From Chloroflexota bacterium (GTDB taxonomy: Bacteria > Chloroflexota > Anaerolineae > Anaerolineales > Villigracilaceae): a DNA stretch of 64,000 nt. Location: the NCBI GenBank assembly GCA_023459215.1, contig JAEWVF010000051.1, positions 1-64,000 of the forward strand. The letters run 5' to 3'. Both the position numbers and the translations under genes were made by a program. Below, piece by piece: positions 7,950-16,768 of this stretch. The notes beneath the pieces are model-generated. The model had not been told where the DNA came from. It saw nothing but the letters and a program-made list of their open reading frames with translations, and searched no databases. Numbering within the stretch: the first letter of the stretch is position 1; each line of letters begins with the position of its first letter.

Positions 7950-8729
7950 CTACACCAACTTGCCAATCAGATACAAGGCCGGGTAGAAGAAAATCCAGAC
8001 CAGGTCGACAAAGTGCCAGTAGACCGTCGCAGCTTCGACCGCCCAGTGTTTCTCGGGGGTGTAGAGGCCTTTCATCCCGTTGCGCAGGACAATCAACAGG
8101 AAGATGATACCGGTGATGACATGGAAAGCGTGCATGCCGGTCATCATGTAGAAGATTGCGCTGCCGGCGTTGGCCGCCGGGGTGATGCCCTCGTGGGCGG
8201 CGGTCGGCCACTCGATGGCGACCACGCCCAGCACAAAGCCGATTCCCAACAGGGTGGTGATGGCCGTGTTGAGCAGGAAACCCTTGTTGTTGCCCAGTTT
8301 CATCTGGGTTTCGGCGCGGTTCATGAAGAAGGACGAAACCAGCAGCACAACTGTCACAATCAGGCCGAGGTTCTGGTCGAGGTGCAGGCGGGTCAGGCCC
8401 ATCAGGTTGAAGCGCGCGGTCAGCAAACCGGCGAACAGGAAGGCGTCCGATAGGATGAACAGCCACAGGCCAAAGCGATTGGAGGTCAGCTTGTGCTCGT
8501 AGGTGTGATGATCCAGGTGCTTGTCGACATCGCGCAGGTGATAAACGTGCATGTAGTAATACAGCACCAGGGCAGCCTTGAGGATGGCCACAATCGAAAT
8601 CAACAGCAGCGAGGCGTTGGTGATGGCAATGAAGAACTCAATTCCGGTCAGCACAGCCAGCACAATGAAAACATTGACGCCTTGCAGCAGGTTGGGCTTG
8701 TGGGTGTGAGAAATTTCAGGGTTATGCAT
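7950..8729 (-). CDS. ctaE: Cytochrome c oxidase subunit III with N-terminal subunit IV domain
   Basis: 259 residues from ATG 8729, which overlaps the ctaD stop by 8 bases (ATGCATAA) and so is probably translationally coupled. Residues ~10-75 carry two or three TM helices of the small prokaryotic subunit IV type (LYYYMHVYHLRD). The rest is subunit III, with TM helices containing FILSDAFLF, TGMHAFHVITG and a terminal YWHFVDLVWIFFYP. Subunit III stabilises the catalytic core and proton uptake of the caa3 oxidase. Separate subunit IV and III genes are more common; here they are one polypeptide. Confidence 0.9.
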   Translation of the reverse strand: MHNPEISHTHKPNLLQGVNVFIVLAVLTGIEFFIAITNASLLLISIVAILKAALVLYYYMHVYHLRDVDKHLDHHTYEHKLTSNRFGLWLFILSDAFLFAGLLTARFNLMGLTRLHLDQNLGLIVTVVLLVSSFFMNRAETQMKLGNNKGFLLNTAITTLLGIGFVLGVVAIEWPTAAHEGITPAANAGSAIFYMMTGMHAFHVITGIIFLLIVLRNGMKGLYTPEKHWAVEAATVYWHFVDLVWIFFYPALYLIGKLV

Positions 8730-10611
8730 GGGAACCGACCTCGGTTTCAATGGTCTTGACGTAGGTTGAGCCTTCCAGACCATAGTCATAGGGTTCACCC
8801 ACTACTTCAAAGGGCTTGTCGTAATTATGAACGGGCAGCGGCGAGGGGGCCTGCCACTCGGGCGAGCGCGAATTCCAGATGTTGCCGGTGGCCGGTTGCC
8901 CCTTCTTGGCGGTGATGTACACATTCCAGAAGAAGACCAGGATGCCGGCGGCAATCAGGTAGGCGGAAACGGTCAGAACCGTGTGCCAGATGTCAAAGCC
9001 TAGCAATGCGTCATAATCTGCAATGCGACGGCGCATGCCGAGCAAACCAATGCGCATCATGCCCAGGGTCAGGATGAAGAAGGAGGGCGTCATCAACCAG
9101 AAATGCAGTTTGCCGAGGCGTTCATCCAGGCGCTTGCCGAAAGCCTTCGGATACCAGTAATACAGCGCGGCGAAGAACGGGAAAATGTAGCCGCCGAACA
9201 TGGTATCGTGGAAGTGGCCGACGATGAAGTAGGTATCGTGCAGGTGCAGGTCGGTCGAGACGGTCGCATTCGGCGGGCCGGTCACGCCGCCCAGCAGGAA
9301 GACCACGATCCCGCCCAGGACGAAGAGCATCGGCGTCGGCATTTCGATTTTGCCCTGCCAGAGCGTTGCCGCCCAAGAGAAGAATTTAACCCCAGTCGGG
9401 ACGGCCACCAGCAGGGTGCTGTACATGAACGGCACGCGCAGGTACTCGTTCATGCCGGAAGCGAACATGTGGTGCGCCCAAACCAGGAAGCCCACCAGGG
9501 CAATCGCCAGCGAGGAAAGCGCAACCCACTTGTAGCCAAAGAGCGGCTTGCGGGCAAAAACCGGCAGCAGTTCCGAGAAAACTCCCAGGCCGGGCAGGAC
9601 GAAAACGTACACGACCGGGTGCGAGTAGAACCAGAACAAATGCTGGAAGAGGACCGGGTTGCCGCCATTCTGGATATTAAAGAAGGGCATTCCCAGCAAA
9701 CGTTCGAAGACAACCAACTGGAAGGCCAGGCCAATCATCTGGGTCGCGGTCAGCGAGATGATCGAGGTGGCCACCGCCGCCCAGACGAAAATCGGCATGC
9801 GGAAGGCGGTCATGCCCTTGGCGCGCAGGCGGATCACCGTCACAATCAGGTTGAGCGCGCCCAAAATCGAAGACCAGCCCGCCACCCAGACGCCCAGGTA
9901 AAACATCTGGATGCCGACCGGGGCGCGGGTCGCCAGGGGCGGATAACCCGTCCAACCGGTGTCGAAGCCGCCCAGCACCATGCTCGACAGCAACAAAACC
10001 GCCGCCGGAACCGCCACCCAGAACGAGAAAGCGTTCAGGCGCGGGAAAGCCATATCCGAAGCGCCAATCAGCATCGGCACCAGGTAGTTAATCATCCCGG
10101 CGATGCCGAGCAGGATGGAGACAATCATCACCATGCCGTGCAGGCTCATCAGCGTATTGTAGAACTGCAGACCGTTCTGGTCGAAGAGACGGAATTCTTC
10201 GGTCAGGAATTGCAGGCCCGAAACGGAAAGTTCGGTGCGGAAGATGAGCGCAAACAAACCGCCGACCGAGAGCAGCAGCAAAGCGGTAAAGACATACTGG
10301 ATGCCAATCACCTTGTGGTCGAGCGAAACGCCAAAATAGCGCTGCCAGCGGCGATCTTCATCATGACGCTCGTGGACGGTTTCACCCATGGCCTGCTTGA
10401 ACCAGTCAGTCAATGCGCCAACCCCGGCCAGGAAGGAAATCGCCCCAACCAGGCCGCCGAAAACCCAGGCCGGTTCAGAGAAGAAAAATTTGTCGAAGGC
10501 GGGCAGGCCCATCAGGGCGCGGATGGCCGAAATAAACAGGCCGCCGGCAACCGTCCCGATGACTTGCGCGAACAAACCGCGCACCAACCCCAGAGAGAAG
10601 AAGTTTTTCAT
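8722..10611 (-). CDS. ctaD: Cytochrome c oxidase subunit I, A2-type heme-copper oxidase
   Basis: 629 residues. This is the proton-pumping catalytic subunit that reduces O2 to water. Low-spin heme ligand H158 (SLHGMVM), CuB ligands H331 (YSHPVVY), H380-H381 and H466/H468 (GHFHD), and cross-link Tyr335 are all present. The YS pair at 329-330 replaces the glutamate of the HPEVY motif, which defines A2-type oxidases such as Thermus caa3. K409 fits the K channel. The N-terminal ~95 residues carry two additional hydrophobic segments before the usual first helix, an extension not found in the shortest homologues. It lies between ctaC (20-base gap) and ctaE (overlap). Confidence 0.95.
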   Translation of the reverse strand: MKNFFSLGLVRGLFAQVIGTVAGGLFISAIRALMGLPAFDKFFFSEPAWVFGGLVGAISFLAGVGALTDWFKQAMGETVHERHDEDRRWQRYFGVSLDHKVIGIQYVFTALLLLSVGGLFALIFRTELSVSGLQFLTEEFRLFDQNGLQFYNTLMSLHGMVMIVSILLGIAGMINYLVPMLIGASDMAFPRLNAFSFWVAVPAAVLLLSSMVLGGFDTGWTGYPPLATRAPVGIQMFYLGVWVAGWSSILGALNLIVTVIRLRAKGMTAFRMPIFVWAAVATSIISLTATQMIGLAFQLVVFERLLGMPFFNIQNGGNPVLFQHLFWFYSHPVVYVFVLPGLGVFSELLPVFARKPLFGYKWVALSSLAIALVGFLVWAHHMFASGMNEYLRVPFMYSTLLVAVPTGVKFFSWAATLWQGKIEMPTPMLFVLGGIVVFLLGGVTGPPNATVSTDLHLHDTYFIVGHFHDTMFGGYIFPFFAALYYWYPKAFGKRLDERLGKLHFWLMTPSFFILTLGMMRIGLLGMRRRIADYDALLGFDIWHTVLTVSAYLIAAGILVFFWNVYITAKKGQPATGNIWNSRSPEWQAPSPLPVHNYDKPFEVVGEPYDYGLEGSTYVKTIETEVGSHA

Positions 10612-10631
10612 AAAAGGATAGTCCTCCGCGA

Positions 10632-11666
10632 TTACTCGAGGGTTTTGATGAATTCGACCAGGTCGTAGACCTGGGAGTCGCGCAAGTAGCTGAAGCTGGG
10701 CATCGCGTTGGCATTGAAGCCCTGGGCAATTTTGGCGTTCGGGGCCGTAATCGACTCGTACAGGTAGGCTTCATCCACCAGGGCCACCACTGAGCCATCG
10801 GCCAGCGGGTGATTGGCCTGGCCAAACAATCCCTGCCAGCTCGGGCCGACGCCGGGCGTGCCGTTGAGTGAGTGACAGGCCTTGCAGCCCAATTCAGTAT
10901 ACAGTGTTTCGCCGCGGCCTGCATCCGGTTTGCCTTCCGAAGCCAGCAGTTCGGCCTCGTACAGGGCCACCTGTTCGGTCACCCAAACATCATAAGCCGC
11001 CTGCGATACCACCACCACTGGCGATTCCATGTAAGCGTGGGAGGTGCCGCAGATTTCGGCGCAGCGGACTTTGTACTCACCCTCCAGGTTGGGGGTGATG
11101 CGCAGTTCGGTCACCCGCCCTGGGATCAGGTCCTGCTTGACGCGAAACTCCGGCACCCAGAAGGAGTGCAACACATCCGGGCTTTCCATTTTGAGCAATA
11201 CCTGCTTGTTGGCCGGCAGGTAAAGCGTGTTCGATGAGAACCCCTGCGGATATTCGAAGCGCCACGACCACTGGTAGCCGATCACGCGCACTTCGAGCGC
11301 ATTCGGGTCGACGGCGCGAACCTGGCGCAAGTTATCCGCGCCGATGATGCCGAAGGCGATAACCACCACCAACGGCACAACCGTCCAAAAAATTTCCAGG
11401 CCGGTGTTGCCCTCGATGTGGGCCCCGTCCCCGGTCTCGCCCGGTTTGCGCCGGAAAACAACCAGGGAATAGAGCAAAATGACGGTAATCAGCGAGAACA
11501 GGAAGGACATCGCAATAACGTGGATGTCCCAGAGCCAGTCGATTGGCCCGGCCTGGGCGCTGGCCGCCACCGGCATCAGCCCGAGCGAAGTCAGGCCGGC
11601 GTAGGTGAGATAAGTAACCAGCAAGACCAGGGCCGTGATGGTTACAAAGTGGCGCACATTCCGCAT
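10632..11666 (-). CDS. ctaC: Cytochrome c oxidase subunit II with CuA site and fused cytochrome c domain
   Basis: 344 residues, preceded by GAGGAG. A signal or anchor region plus two TM helices (~10-110) lead to a cupredoxin domain with the CuA motif CAEICGTSHAYM and upstream His (LHSFWVPEF). A C-terminal mono-heme domain follows, with CKACH and the axial Met in NAMPSF. The fused cytochrome makes this a caa3-type oxidase: electrons pass from soluble or membrane cytochrome c to this heme, to CuA, and then to subunit I. First oxidase gene of the ctaC-ctaD-ctaE operon. Confidence 0.95.
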   Translation of the reverse strand: MRNVRHFVTITALVLLVTYLTYAGLTSLGLMPVAASAQAGPIDWLWDIHVIAMSFLFSLITVILLYSLVVFRRKPGETGDGAHIEGNTGLEIFWTVVPLVVVIAFGIIGADNLRQVRAVDPNALEVRVIGYQWSWRFEYPQGFSSNTLYLPANKQVLLKMESPDVLHSFWVPEFRVKQDLIPGRVTELRITPNLEGEYKVRCAEICGTSHAYMESPVVVVSQAAYDVWVTEQVALYEAELLASEGKPDAGRGETLYTELGCKACHSLNGTPGVGPSWQGLFGQANHPLADGSVVALVDEAYLYESITAPNAKIAQGFNANAMPSFSYLRDSQVYDLVEFIKTLE

Positions 11667-11721
11667 AAAGTTAATCTCCTCGTTATAAATATACTGTCTG
11701 CCCTTTGGCGAAAGGCAAGAT

Positions 11722-12087
11722 TTATGACTCTTCAGGCCAGGGATCCCAGGTTTCAGCCTGGGCCGGGGTCAGGCGCTTGCGGTCGTAGATCAACACCTCG
11801 CCCGACTGCCCCAGCGAAACCAACATCACCTGCATCGGGAATTCATCGGAGACAAAATGCTCCAAAAATTCAGCCCGGTTGATGGTTTTGTCATCGTAAT
11901 CGACAATCACCAGGTCGGGCTGGTGCGCGTGCAGGGCATTCAGCGCCTCGCTCATCGTGGTTGCCATCCCCGCAATAAAGGCCTTGGACTCCCAACGCTC
12001 AGCATAAACTTTGCGCAATCCCTCGCGGAAGAGGGGATTCGCAGAAACAATCAGGACGCGGCGTAAGGAGTGTTTGCTTTCAGGCAT
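11722..12087 (-). CDS. Degenerate response-regulator receiver domain protein
   Basis: 121 residues with the receiver pattern: beta1 VLIVSANPLFREGL, beta3 PDLVIVDYDD with the phospho-acceptor-like Asp, and beta4 MQVMLVSLG. The acidic pair normally after beta1 (D-D/E) is replaced by SAN, so Mg2+-dependent phosphorylation is doubtful. There is no DNA-binding domain; the tail is short and Trp/Pro-rich. It lies 55 bases upstream of ctaC on the same strand, between the two-component operon and the oxidase genes. A regulatory or assembly role for the oxidase is inferred from position only. Confidence 0.6.
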   Translation of the reverse strand: MPESKHSLRRVLIVSANPLFREGLRKVYAERWESKAFIAGMATTMSEALNALHAHQPDLVIVDYDDKTINRAEFLEHFVSDEFPMQVMLVSLGQSGEVLIYDRKRLTPAQAETWDPWPEES

Positions 12088-12192
12088 GGGTCAGGGAAGA
12101 TTAATTTAGAATGAGACGCACTGTAAATTTACCAAAACTTATCTTGATTGTCATCAACAAAGCCAGCCGGAACGGGGGATTTCAAAACAAAA

Positions 12193-12218
12193 AGCGGGTG
12201 ATTTTGAAATCACCCGCT
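12193..12218 (-). terminator. Terminator after the response regulator gene
   Basis: A perfect 12-bp stem (AGCGGGTGATTT and its complement) with a 2-base loop is followed on the minus strand by CTTTTTGTTTT. It ends the bcp-kinase-regulator transcript. Confidence 0.85.
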
Positions 12219-12236
12219 CGTTGGCGTAACCGGTAT

Positions 12237-12881
12237 TTAGAGCAAATCCATCTGGGAGGCGCGCGCCACCGCTTCGGCGCGGTTGTTGACCTCCATTTTT
12301 TCCAGAATATGGCGGATATGGGTTTTGACCGTATTCTCGGAGATGAACAGGGTCGCGGCAATCTGCGAGGTGGTCTGGCCGCGCGCCAGGCACTTCAGGA
12401 CATCCACTTCGCGTTCACTGAGCAGGCTGCGGCTGCGATCCGTTTTGGCGCGCCGCACCGCCTGCAAAACCTTGCTGGTAATCTCGGGGGCCAGGACGGC
12501 GTTCCCGGCCACGATTTGCTGGATGGTGTTGCGCAGGGCCTCCGGCTCGGCATTTTTGAGCAAATAGCCGTTGGCCCCGGCCACAATCGCATCGATTAAA
12601 TCATCATCGTTCTGCGAGATGGTCAACATCAGCACTTTCTGCTCAGGCAAAATCTTGCGGATGGCCGCCAGGGCCTGGATGCCATCCATGACCGGCATGT
12701 TAATGTCCAGCAAAAGGACATCCGGCGCGAGTTTCTGGATGGCGTCGAGCGCTTCCTGCCCGTTCGAGGCCTCGCCCACCACCATGAACTCGGGCATTTC
12801 ATCCAGCAAACTGATCAGGCCGCGCCGAAACAGGGCATGATCATCGACCACCATGATACGAATACGATGTCCCGCACTCAT
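12237..12881 (-). CDS. NarL/FixJ-family response regulator
   Basis: 214 residues. The receiver domain (8-125) has the acidic pair VVDDH, phospho-acceptor Asp (LLLDINMP), Thr (MLTIS) and Lys (LLKNA). The C-terminal LuxR-type HTH (~150-214) reads LSEREVDVLKCLARG...ISENTVKTHIRHIL. Its ATG overlaps the kinase stop (ATGA), indicating translational coupling with the cognate kinase. It is expected to bind DNA when phosphorylated. Targets are unknown; the adjacent oxidase operon is a reasonable guess. Confidence 0.92.
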   Translation of the reverse strand: MSAGHRIRIMVVDDHALFRRGLISLLDEMPEFMVVGEASNGQEALDAIQKLAPDVLLLDINMPVMDGIQALAAIRKILPEQKVLMLTISQNDDDLIDAIVAGANGYLLKNAEPEALRNTIQQIVAGNAVLAPEITSKVLQAVRRAKTDRSRSLLSEREVDVLKCLARGQTTSQIAATLFISENTVKTHIRHILEKMEVNNRAEAVARASQMDLL

Positions 12882-14683
12882 ACGCTCTCCTTCAAACTGG
12901 CCGGCAGCCGCAGCGAGACCAGGGTGCCCTGGCCCGGCTGGCTCGAAACCTGGAAGTCGGCCCCGAGCATCTCGGAGCGCTCACGCATCCCGCGCAAGCC
13001 ATAACGGGATGAAACATCCAGGGTTTCCAACAAGAATCCAACGCCATTATCATGCACATCAAACAGGATAAAACCATCGTGCTCATGCACCCGTACCTTG
13101 ACCTGGCTGGCCCGCGAATGCTTGCGGACGTTGCTCAAGGCCTCCTGCACAATCCGGATCAATTGGGCCTGCACCGTCGGCGGGAATTCACCCGAAAGGT
13201 CGAAAACTTCCAACTCGGCGCTGATTCCCGCCGATTCGCGGAAATCGGTCAGCACCTCCCCGAGCCAATCGCGCAGGCTGGAGGTCGGCACCCGGCGCAG
13301 GTTGTCGATGGCCTGGCGGGCATCCAGGTAGGCATCTGACAAAGTCCGGTAGCTGGCTTGCAGGGTGCTGGTCAGGCGCTCGGTTTCGCCGCGCGAAAGG
13401 TAATTTTGCATCTGCGCCGCCTGGATTTTCAAAAATGCCAGGGTTTGGGCCAAGCCATCGTGGATTTCACGCGCCAGACGGGTGCGTTCATCAACCACCG
13501 CCTGGTATTCCAACTGGACCATCAAGCGCGCATTCTGCAACAGCAGGGCTGCCTGGGCCGCAATCGTCTCGAGCAGGGCGCGCTGGCGTTCGGCAAAGGT
13601 CTGGATGTTGTTCGCGCCCAGCACCAGGATTCCAGCCGGGGTCGAATCCTGCCACAAGAGCGGCACCGCCAGGAAAACCTTCCACATTTCGCGCCGGTTG
13701 AGGGTCACGTTTTCGAGCGAAATGCTCTGGCCCGAAGCCAGGACGCTTTTCCAAATGCCTTCCAGGAAGGTTAAGTCCGGGGTAGCAACCGGGGTAACGG
13801 AATCCTGGCGGGTTTTTGCCAGCAGCATCGGGGTTGACGCAATCCCGGCCTTGATTCCGCCGGGGATGTAAAGCAGGGCAAAGTCGGTGTCGAGCGCCTT
13901 TTGCACATTCTCAAGCAGGTCACTGAACAAATCCGAAATATCCGATTTCGGCCCGGTGGCCGTCTGCAAATAGCGCAGGGCTGTCATTTCCTGTTCGCGC
14001 AGGCGCAGGGTCTCGACCGCCTGTCCGGCAAAATCGAGCAGCGAAACCATGAACCCGGACTGTTCACCAGTCAACTCAGCCGGCTGCTCGAAAAAATAAT
14101 TAACGATCCCCACTTCGCGCCCCGCGCTATGGATCGGGAAGCACAACACTTCAGCGGCCGGCTTGCTGGTTTCTTCGGGCAACAAAACACAGCCCGGCTT
14201 GCCGTGCATGGCCTTGCAGGCTTTACAAATCTGGCGCGTTTCCGGCGAAGCCAGGCGGTTGGACCAGTTCTCCAGCGCGCTGACCGGCACTTTGCCGTGC
14301 ATCAGGGTTGGCAGGGTTTTTCCAAACTCATCATAGGGCAGGAAGGAGGCCCCGTTGGCAGACAGCAAACCGCAGCCGGTTTCAAGGACTGCTTCGAGCA
14401 CATCCCGCTCGGAAAAAGCGCCCAGAACCTTCTTCTGGAAGGCCAGCATGGCCTGCACTTGCGACATATCCGCCTGTTCGGCGGGACTGCCGCGCAGGGC
14501 CGCCCGGCGCAAGGATAACCTGAGCCAAAACTCGAGCACGGCTGTCAGCAAGGCCGAAGTCACCAGCGCCACGGCAACCGATAACAGCGCATGCCAGGGC
14601 AATGCGACAATCAGGTAAATGCCGAAAACCAGCGCCAGGGCGGCAAAGGTGGCGTAACGCGCCCGCAACAGCTCGTGATCCAT
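12878..14683 (-). CDS. Sensor histidine kinase (HisKA_3) with two GAF-like domains and a Cys/His cluster
   Basis: 601 residues. Two TM helices (~10-55), a first GAF-like region (~80-235), a second GAF-like region (~250-385), the HisKA_3 dimerisation domain with phospho-accepting H408 (AREIHDG), and a C-terminal HATPase (NVRKHSRAS, DNGVGF, GLRGMRERS). The first sensor region contains C153-x2-C156-x3-H160-x4-C165, four residues that could ligate an iron-sulfur cluster or metal. NreB-type oxygen sensors use four Cys, so the analogy is partial. It lies 3 bases after bcp and overlaps the regulator, so redox or oxygen sensing is a plausible role. Confidence 0.9.
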   Translation of the reverse strand: MDHELLRARYATFAALALVFGIYLIVALPWHALLSVAVALVTSALLTAVLEFWLRLSLRRAALRGSPAEQADMSQVQAMLAFQKKVLGAFSERDVLEAVLETGCGLLSANGASFLPYDEFGKTLPTLMHGKVPVSALENWSNRLASPETRQICKACKAMHGKPGCVLLPEETSKPAAEVLCFPIHSAGREVGIVNYFFEQPAELTGEQSGFMVSLLDFAGQAVETLRLREQEMTALRYLQTATGPKSDISDLFSDLLENVQKALDTDFALLYIPGGIKAGIASTPMLLAKTRQDSVTPVATPDLTFLEGIWKSVLASGQSISLENVTLNRREMWKVFLAVPLLWQDSTPAGILVLGANNIQTFAERQRALLETIAAQAALLLQNARLMVQLEYQAVVDERTRLAREIHDGLAQTLAFLKIQAAQMQNYLSRGETERLTSTLQASYRTLSDAYLDARQAIDNLRRVPTSSLRDWLGEVLTDFRESAGISAELEVFDLSGEFPPTVQAQLIRIVQEALSNVRKHSRASQVKVRVHEHDGFILFDVHDNGVGFLLETLDVSSRYGLRGMRERSEMLGADFQVSSQPGQGTLVSLRLPASLKESV

Positions 14684-14686
14684 TAA

Positions 14687-15148
14687 TTATTCCCGCACCG
14701 CGGCCAATACTTCCACACTATGGTCGGCCGGTTTAACGTTCTCGAAAACTTTCTTGACCATGCCATCTGCGCCAATCACAAAAGTGGTTCTGAGCACGCC
14801 CATGTATTCGCGACCCATAAATTTCTTCTGGCCCCAAACCCCGTACTGTTCACAGACTGCGTGGTCTTCATCGGCCAGCAGCGAGAAGGGCAGATTAAAT
14901 TTCTGCTTGAACTTGGCATGTGATTTGGGCGAATCCGGGCTGACGCCCAGGATGGTCACTCCGGCTTTTTCATAAGCCGAATAATCATCGCGGAAATTGC
15001 AGGCTTCGGTCGTGCAGCCGGGGGTATCGTCTTTCGGATAAAAATACAAAACAACCGTCTGTCCCTTGAAATCAGATAAGTTGCGGACAGCGCCGGTTTC
15101 ATCGGCAAGGCTAAAATTGGGGGCGGGGGTTCCTGCTTGAACTGTCAT
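14687..15148 (-). CDS. bcp: Thiol peroxidase, BCP-type peroxiredoxin
   Basis: 153 residues. Peroxidatic Cys lies in TPGCTTEACNFRD, with the resolving Cys five residues later (C-x4-C), the atypical two-Cys arrangement of BCP/PrxQ. The YPKDDTPGC segment and a downstream Arg (GVLRTTFVI) complete the active site. It reduces H2O2 and organic hydroperoxides with thioredoxin. It begins an operon with the sensor kinase and response regulator (3-base gap), linking peroxide defence with the signalling pair. A TATAAT box lies 27 bases upstream of the start. Confidence 0.95.
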   Translation of the reverse strand: MTVQAGTPAPNFSLADETGAVRNLSDFKGQTVVLYFYPKDDTPGCTTEACNFRDDYSAYEKAGVTILGVSPDSPKSHAKFKQKFNLPFSLLADEDHAVCEQYGVWGQKKFMGREYMGVLRTTFVIGADGMVKKVFENVKPADHSVEVLAAVRE

Positions 15149-15175
15149 CTCTAAGTTCCTCCATTATTATCCAGC

Positions 15176-15181
15176 ATTATA
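15176..15181 (-). promoter_or_regulatory. -10 element for bcp operon
   Basis: TATAAT on the minus strand, with a leader containing GGAGG before the ATG at 15148. No convincing -35 box was seen. Confidence 0.5.
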
Positions 15182-15252
15182 CCCGACAGGAAATTTCCAA
15201 TTTGGAGGTGATCGGTAGATTTAATGAAACTCAAACATCCATTTTAAACTGA

Positions 15253-15280
15253 ACAAGGCCAGGACTGCTCCCGGCCTTGT
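15253..15280 (-). terminator. Hairpin downstream of the Lrp-type gene
   Basis: ACAAGGCC (15253-15260) pairs with GGCCTTGT (15273-15280). It lies just beyond the stop at 15295. The following minus-strand sequence is only weakly T-rich. Confidence 0.5.
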
Positions 15281-15294
15281 CGCTTTCCATCATG

Positions 15295-15525
15295 CTACAA
15301 ATCCACAGCCAGGCAAGTGAGAGTCTCTTCGATGCCCGCAATCGGTTGGATTTGGCTGGCAAGCACCTTGCCCAGGTGGTCGAGATTATCCGCTTGAACA
15401 ATCGCAACCGCATCATACGGGCCGAAGGTCATGTTGACTTCACGCACATTCGGAAGTTTGCCAAGATGGCGAATGACATCGGCAATTTCGCCGGCGCGGA
15501 TGTTAATTAAAATGAATGCCTTCAT
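15295..15525 (-). CDS. Stand-alone Lrp/AsnC ligand-binding domain protein
   Basis: 76 residues matching only the C-terminal RAM (ligand-binding) domain of Lrp/AsnC regulators: MKAFILINIRAG...VREVNMTFGPYDAVAIVQAD. There is no HTH. Such single-domain proteins form dimers or higher oligomers and can bind amino acids or modulate partner proteins. Preceded by AGGAGAAG and a TATAAT box at 15559-15564, so it appears to be transcribed alone. Confidence 0.85.
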   Translation of the reverse strand: MKAFILINIRAGEIADVIRHLGKLPNVREVNMTFGPYDAVAIVQADNLDHLGKVLASQIQPIAGIEETLTCLAVDL

Positions 15526-15558
15526 GGGTTCTTCTCCTGTGGTGAAAATACTGAACCC

Positions 15559-15564
15559 ATTATA
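15559..15564 (-). promoter_or_regulatory. -10 element for the Lrp-type gene
   Basis: TATAAT on the minus strand, 33 bases upstream of the ATG at 15525. Confidence 0.5.
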
Positions 15565-15633
15565 GAAAACTCATCCTGAAATAGATACAGGCAATCATCA
15601 TGTTTTTACCAGATGGAAATCACTAAACCGACA

Positions 15634-16698
15634 TTACCCGCGATTTCCGCGCACCAAGACCAGCGTCAGGAGCACAGCAGCCAGCAGGATGACTCCCAGC
15701 ACCAGCGGGCCATCCTCGCGGGTAATCACCAGCAGCGGTTCAGGAGTCGCGGTAGCGGGCAGGGAATCCGGAACCTGGACGGGCGAACCGGTTGCAGTGG
15801 CAGCCGGGGCTGCGGTTTGGGCCGCGAACGGGTCCAGCGCCGGCAGGCTTGGCGAAGGTGAAGGCGTAGCCAAAACCGGCAGGGTGGCGGTAACAGGCTG
15901 CGGGGTGGCGGTGACTCCTGTTCCCTTGGCAATCAACAACTTCTCGTTCGGATAGATCGCCTCGGCCTCGCTCATCCCGTTCAGTTGGCGGATGTCCGCC
16001 ACTTTGATATTGTAGGTGATGGCAATCAGCCAGAGTGTCTCGCCCGGCTGGACAATGTGATAAATCGTCCCGTCCGGCAGGGGCGTGTTCGGGAAAGCCG
16101 TCGAAGCCAGCGGCGGGGCGTAAGCGACCAGCGTGGCCGGGGTTTCACCGGGAGCCAGGGTATTGACCACCTGCGGCTGGCCATTGGCGGTCGGGCGGGC
16201 AGCATCGATCACATAATAGACATAGCCGTTGACGATGGTCACGCCGGCCCCGATCTCAGTCAGGTTGGGCGAAAGCATCGTATTCAAGTGCGGCGCATCG
16301 CCCTGCCACTGACGCACCGCATCCTGCACGCTTTTATTGCTACCGGCAGTGATATTTTCAGAAATGAAGCCGCCCAGGCTTAAATCGCCGGCCAGCGGGT
16401 AGCCCGCATTCAGGGCGCGTTGGAACGGGCGCGTGCCGCTGTAACCGGTATGCGAAACACCGTTAACCGACATAAAGTCGGCGTGCTGCTGGGCAATGCC
16501 CATCAGGATGGAATTGACCGTGTACGGGGCCAGGCCGTTGGCCGCGCGCAGAGCGTTGACCTCGGCGATGAGCGCATACGCATCCGTTACCACCTGCAGC
16601 CTGTCCGCCGCTACCGAAGCGGGCGCTTGCGCCTGGGCCGGGGTACTGGAAAATGTTCCCAAAATTACCAATAAAAGTAAAACTGTTACGGTTCTCAT
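15634..16698 (-). CDS. Exported CAP-domain protein with LysM and C-terminal membrane anchor
   Basis: 354 residues. A signal peptide (1-24, ending AQAQA) precedes a CAP/SCP domain (~38-170) with HADFM, GFISENI and YYVIDAA, followed by a LysM module (~218-262, YHIVQPGETLWLIA...LNGM). A Ser/Thr/Pro-rich linker and a C-terminal TM helix (~330-350) end the protein. LysM binds N-acetylglucosamine polymers such as peptidoglycan. Bacterial CAP proteins have few defined activities. Probably envelope-anchored. Divergent from crcB; the two share an ATTATAAT element. Confidence 0.9.
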   Translation of the reverse strand: MRTVTVLLLLVILGTFSSTPAQAQAPASVAADRLQVVTDAYALIAEVNALRAANGLAPYTVNSILMGIAQQHADFMSVNGVSHTGYSGTRPFQRALNAGYPLAGDLSLGGFISENITAGSNKSVQDAVRQWQGDAPHLNTMLSPNLTEIGAGVTIVNGYVYYVIDAARPTANGQPQVVNTLAPGETPATLVAYAPPLASTAFPNTPLPDGTIYHIVQPGETLWLIAITYNIKVADIRQLNGMSEAEAIYPNEKLLIAKGTGVTATPQPVTATLPVLATPSPSPSLPALDPFAAQTAAPAATATGSPVQVPDSLPATATPEPLLVITREDGPLVLGVILLAAVLLTLVLVRGNRG

Positions 16699-16753
16699 GC
16701 TTTTATTCCGTTAAGTTGATGACCTTTGTGCCTTTCAGGGCTTTCCTGTCGTC

Positions 16754-16761
16754 ATTATAAT
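16754..16761. promoter_or_regulatory. Shared bidirectional -10 element between the CAP-LysM gene and crcB
   Basis: ATTATAAT gives TATAAT on both strands (16756-16761 plus, 16754-16759 minus). On the plus strand exactly 7 bases separate it from the GTG start of crcB, so that mRNA would be leaderless. Confidence 0.55.
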
Positions 16762-16768
16762 CATTCCT

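Noticed and set aside
9103..10668. A 521-codon plus-strand open frame across the oxidase subunit I gene
   Set aside because: It is the antisense of ctaD, whose heme and copper motifs are all intact. The product is Gln/Arg/Glu-rich without any domain, as expected for an antisense frame of GC-rich coding DNA.
16699..16768. Fluoride riboswitch before crcB
   Set aside because: The space is only 70 bases, the predicted transcript starts at the start codon, and no pseudoknot-like motif is visible.
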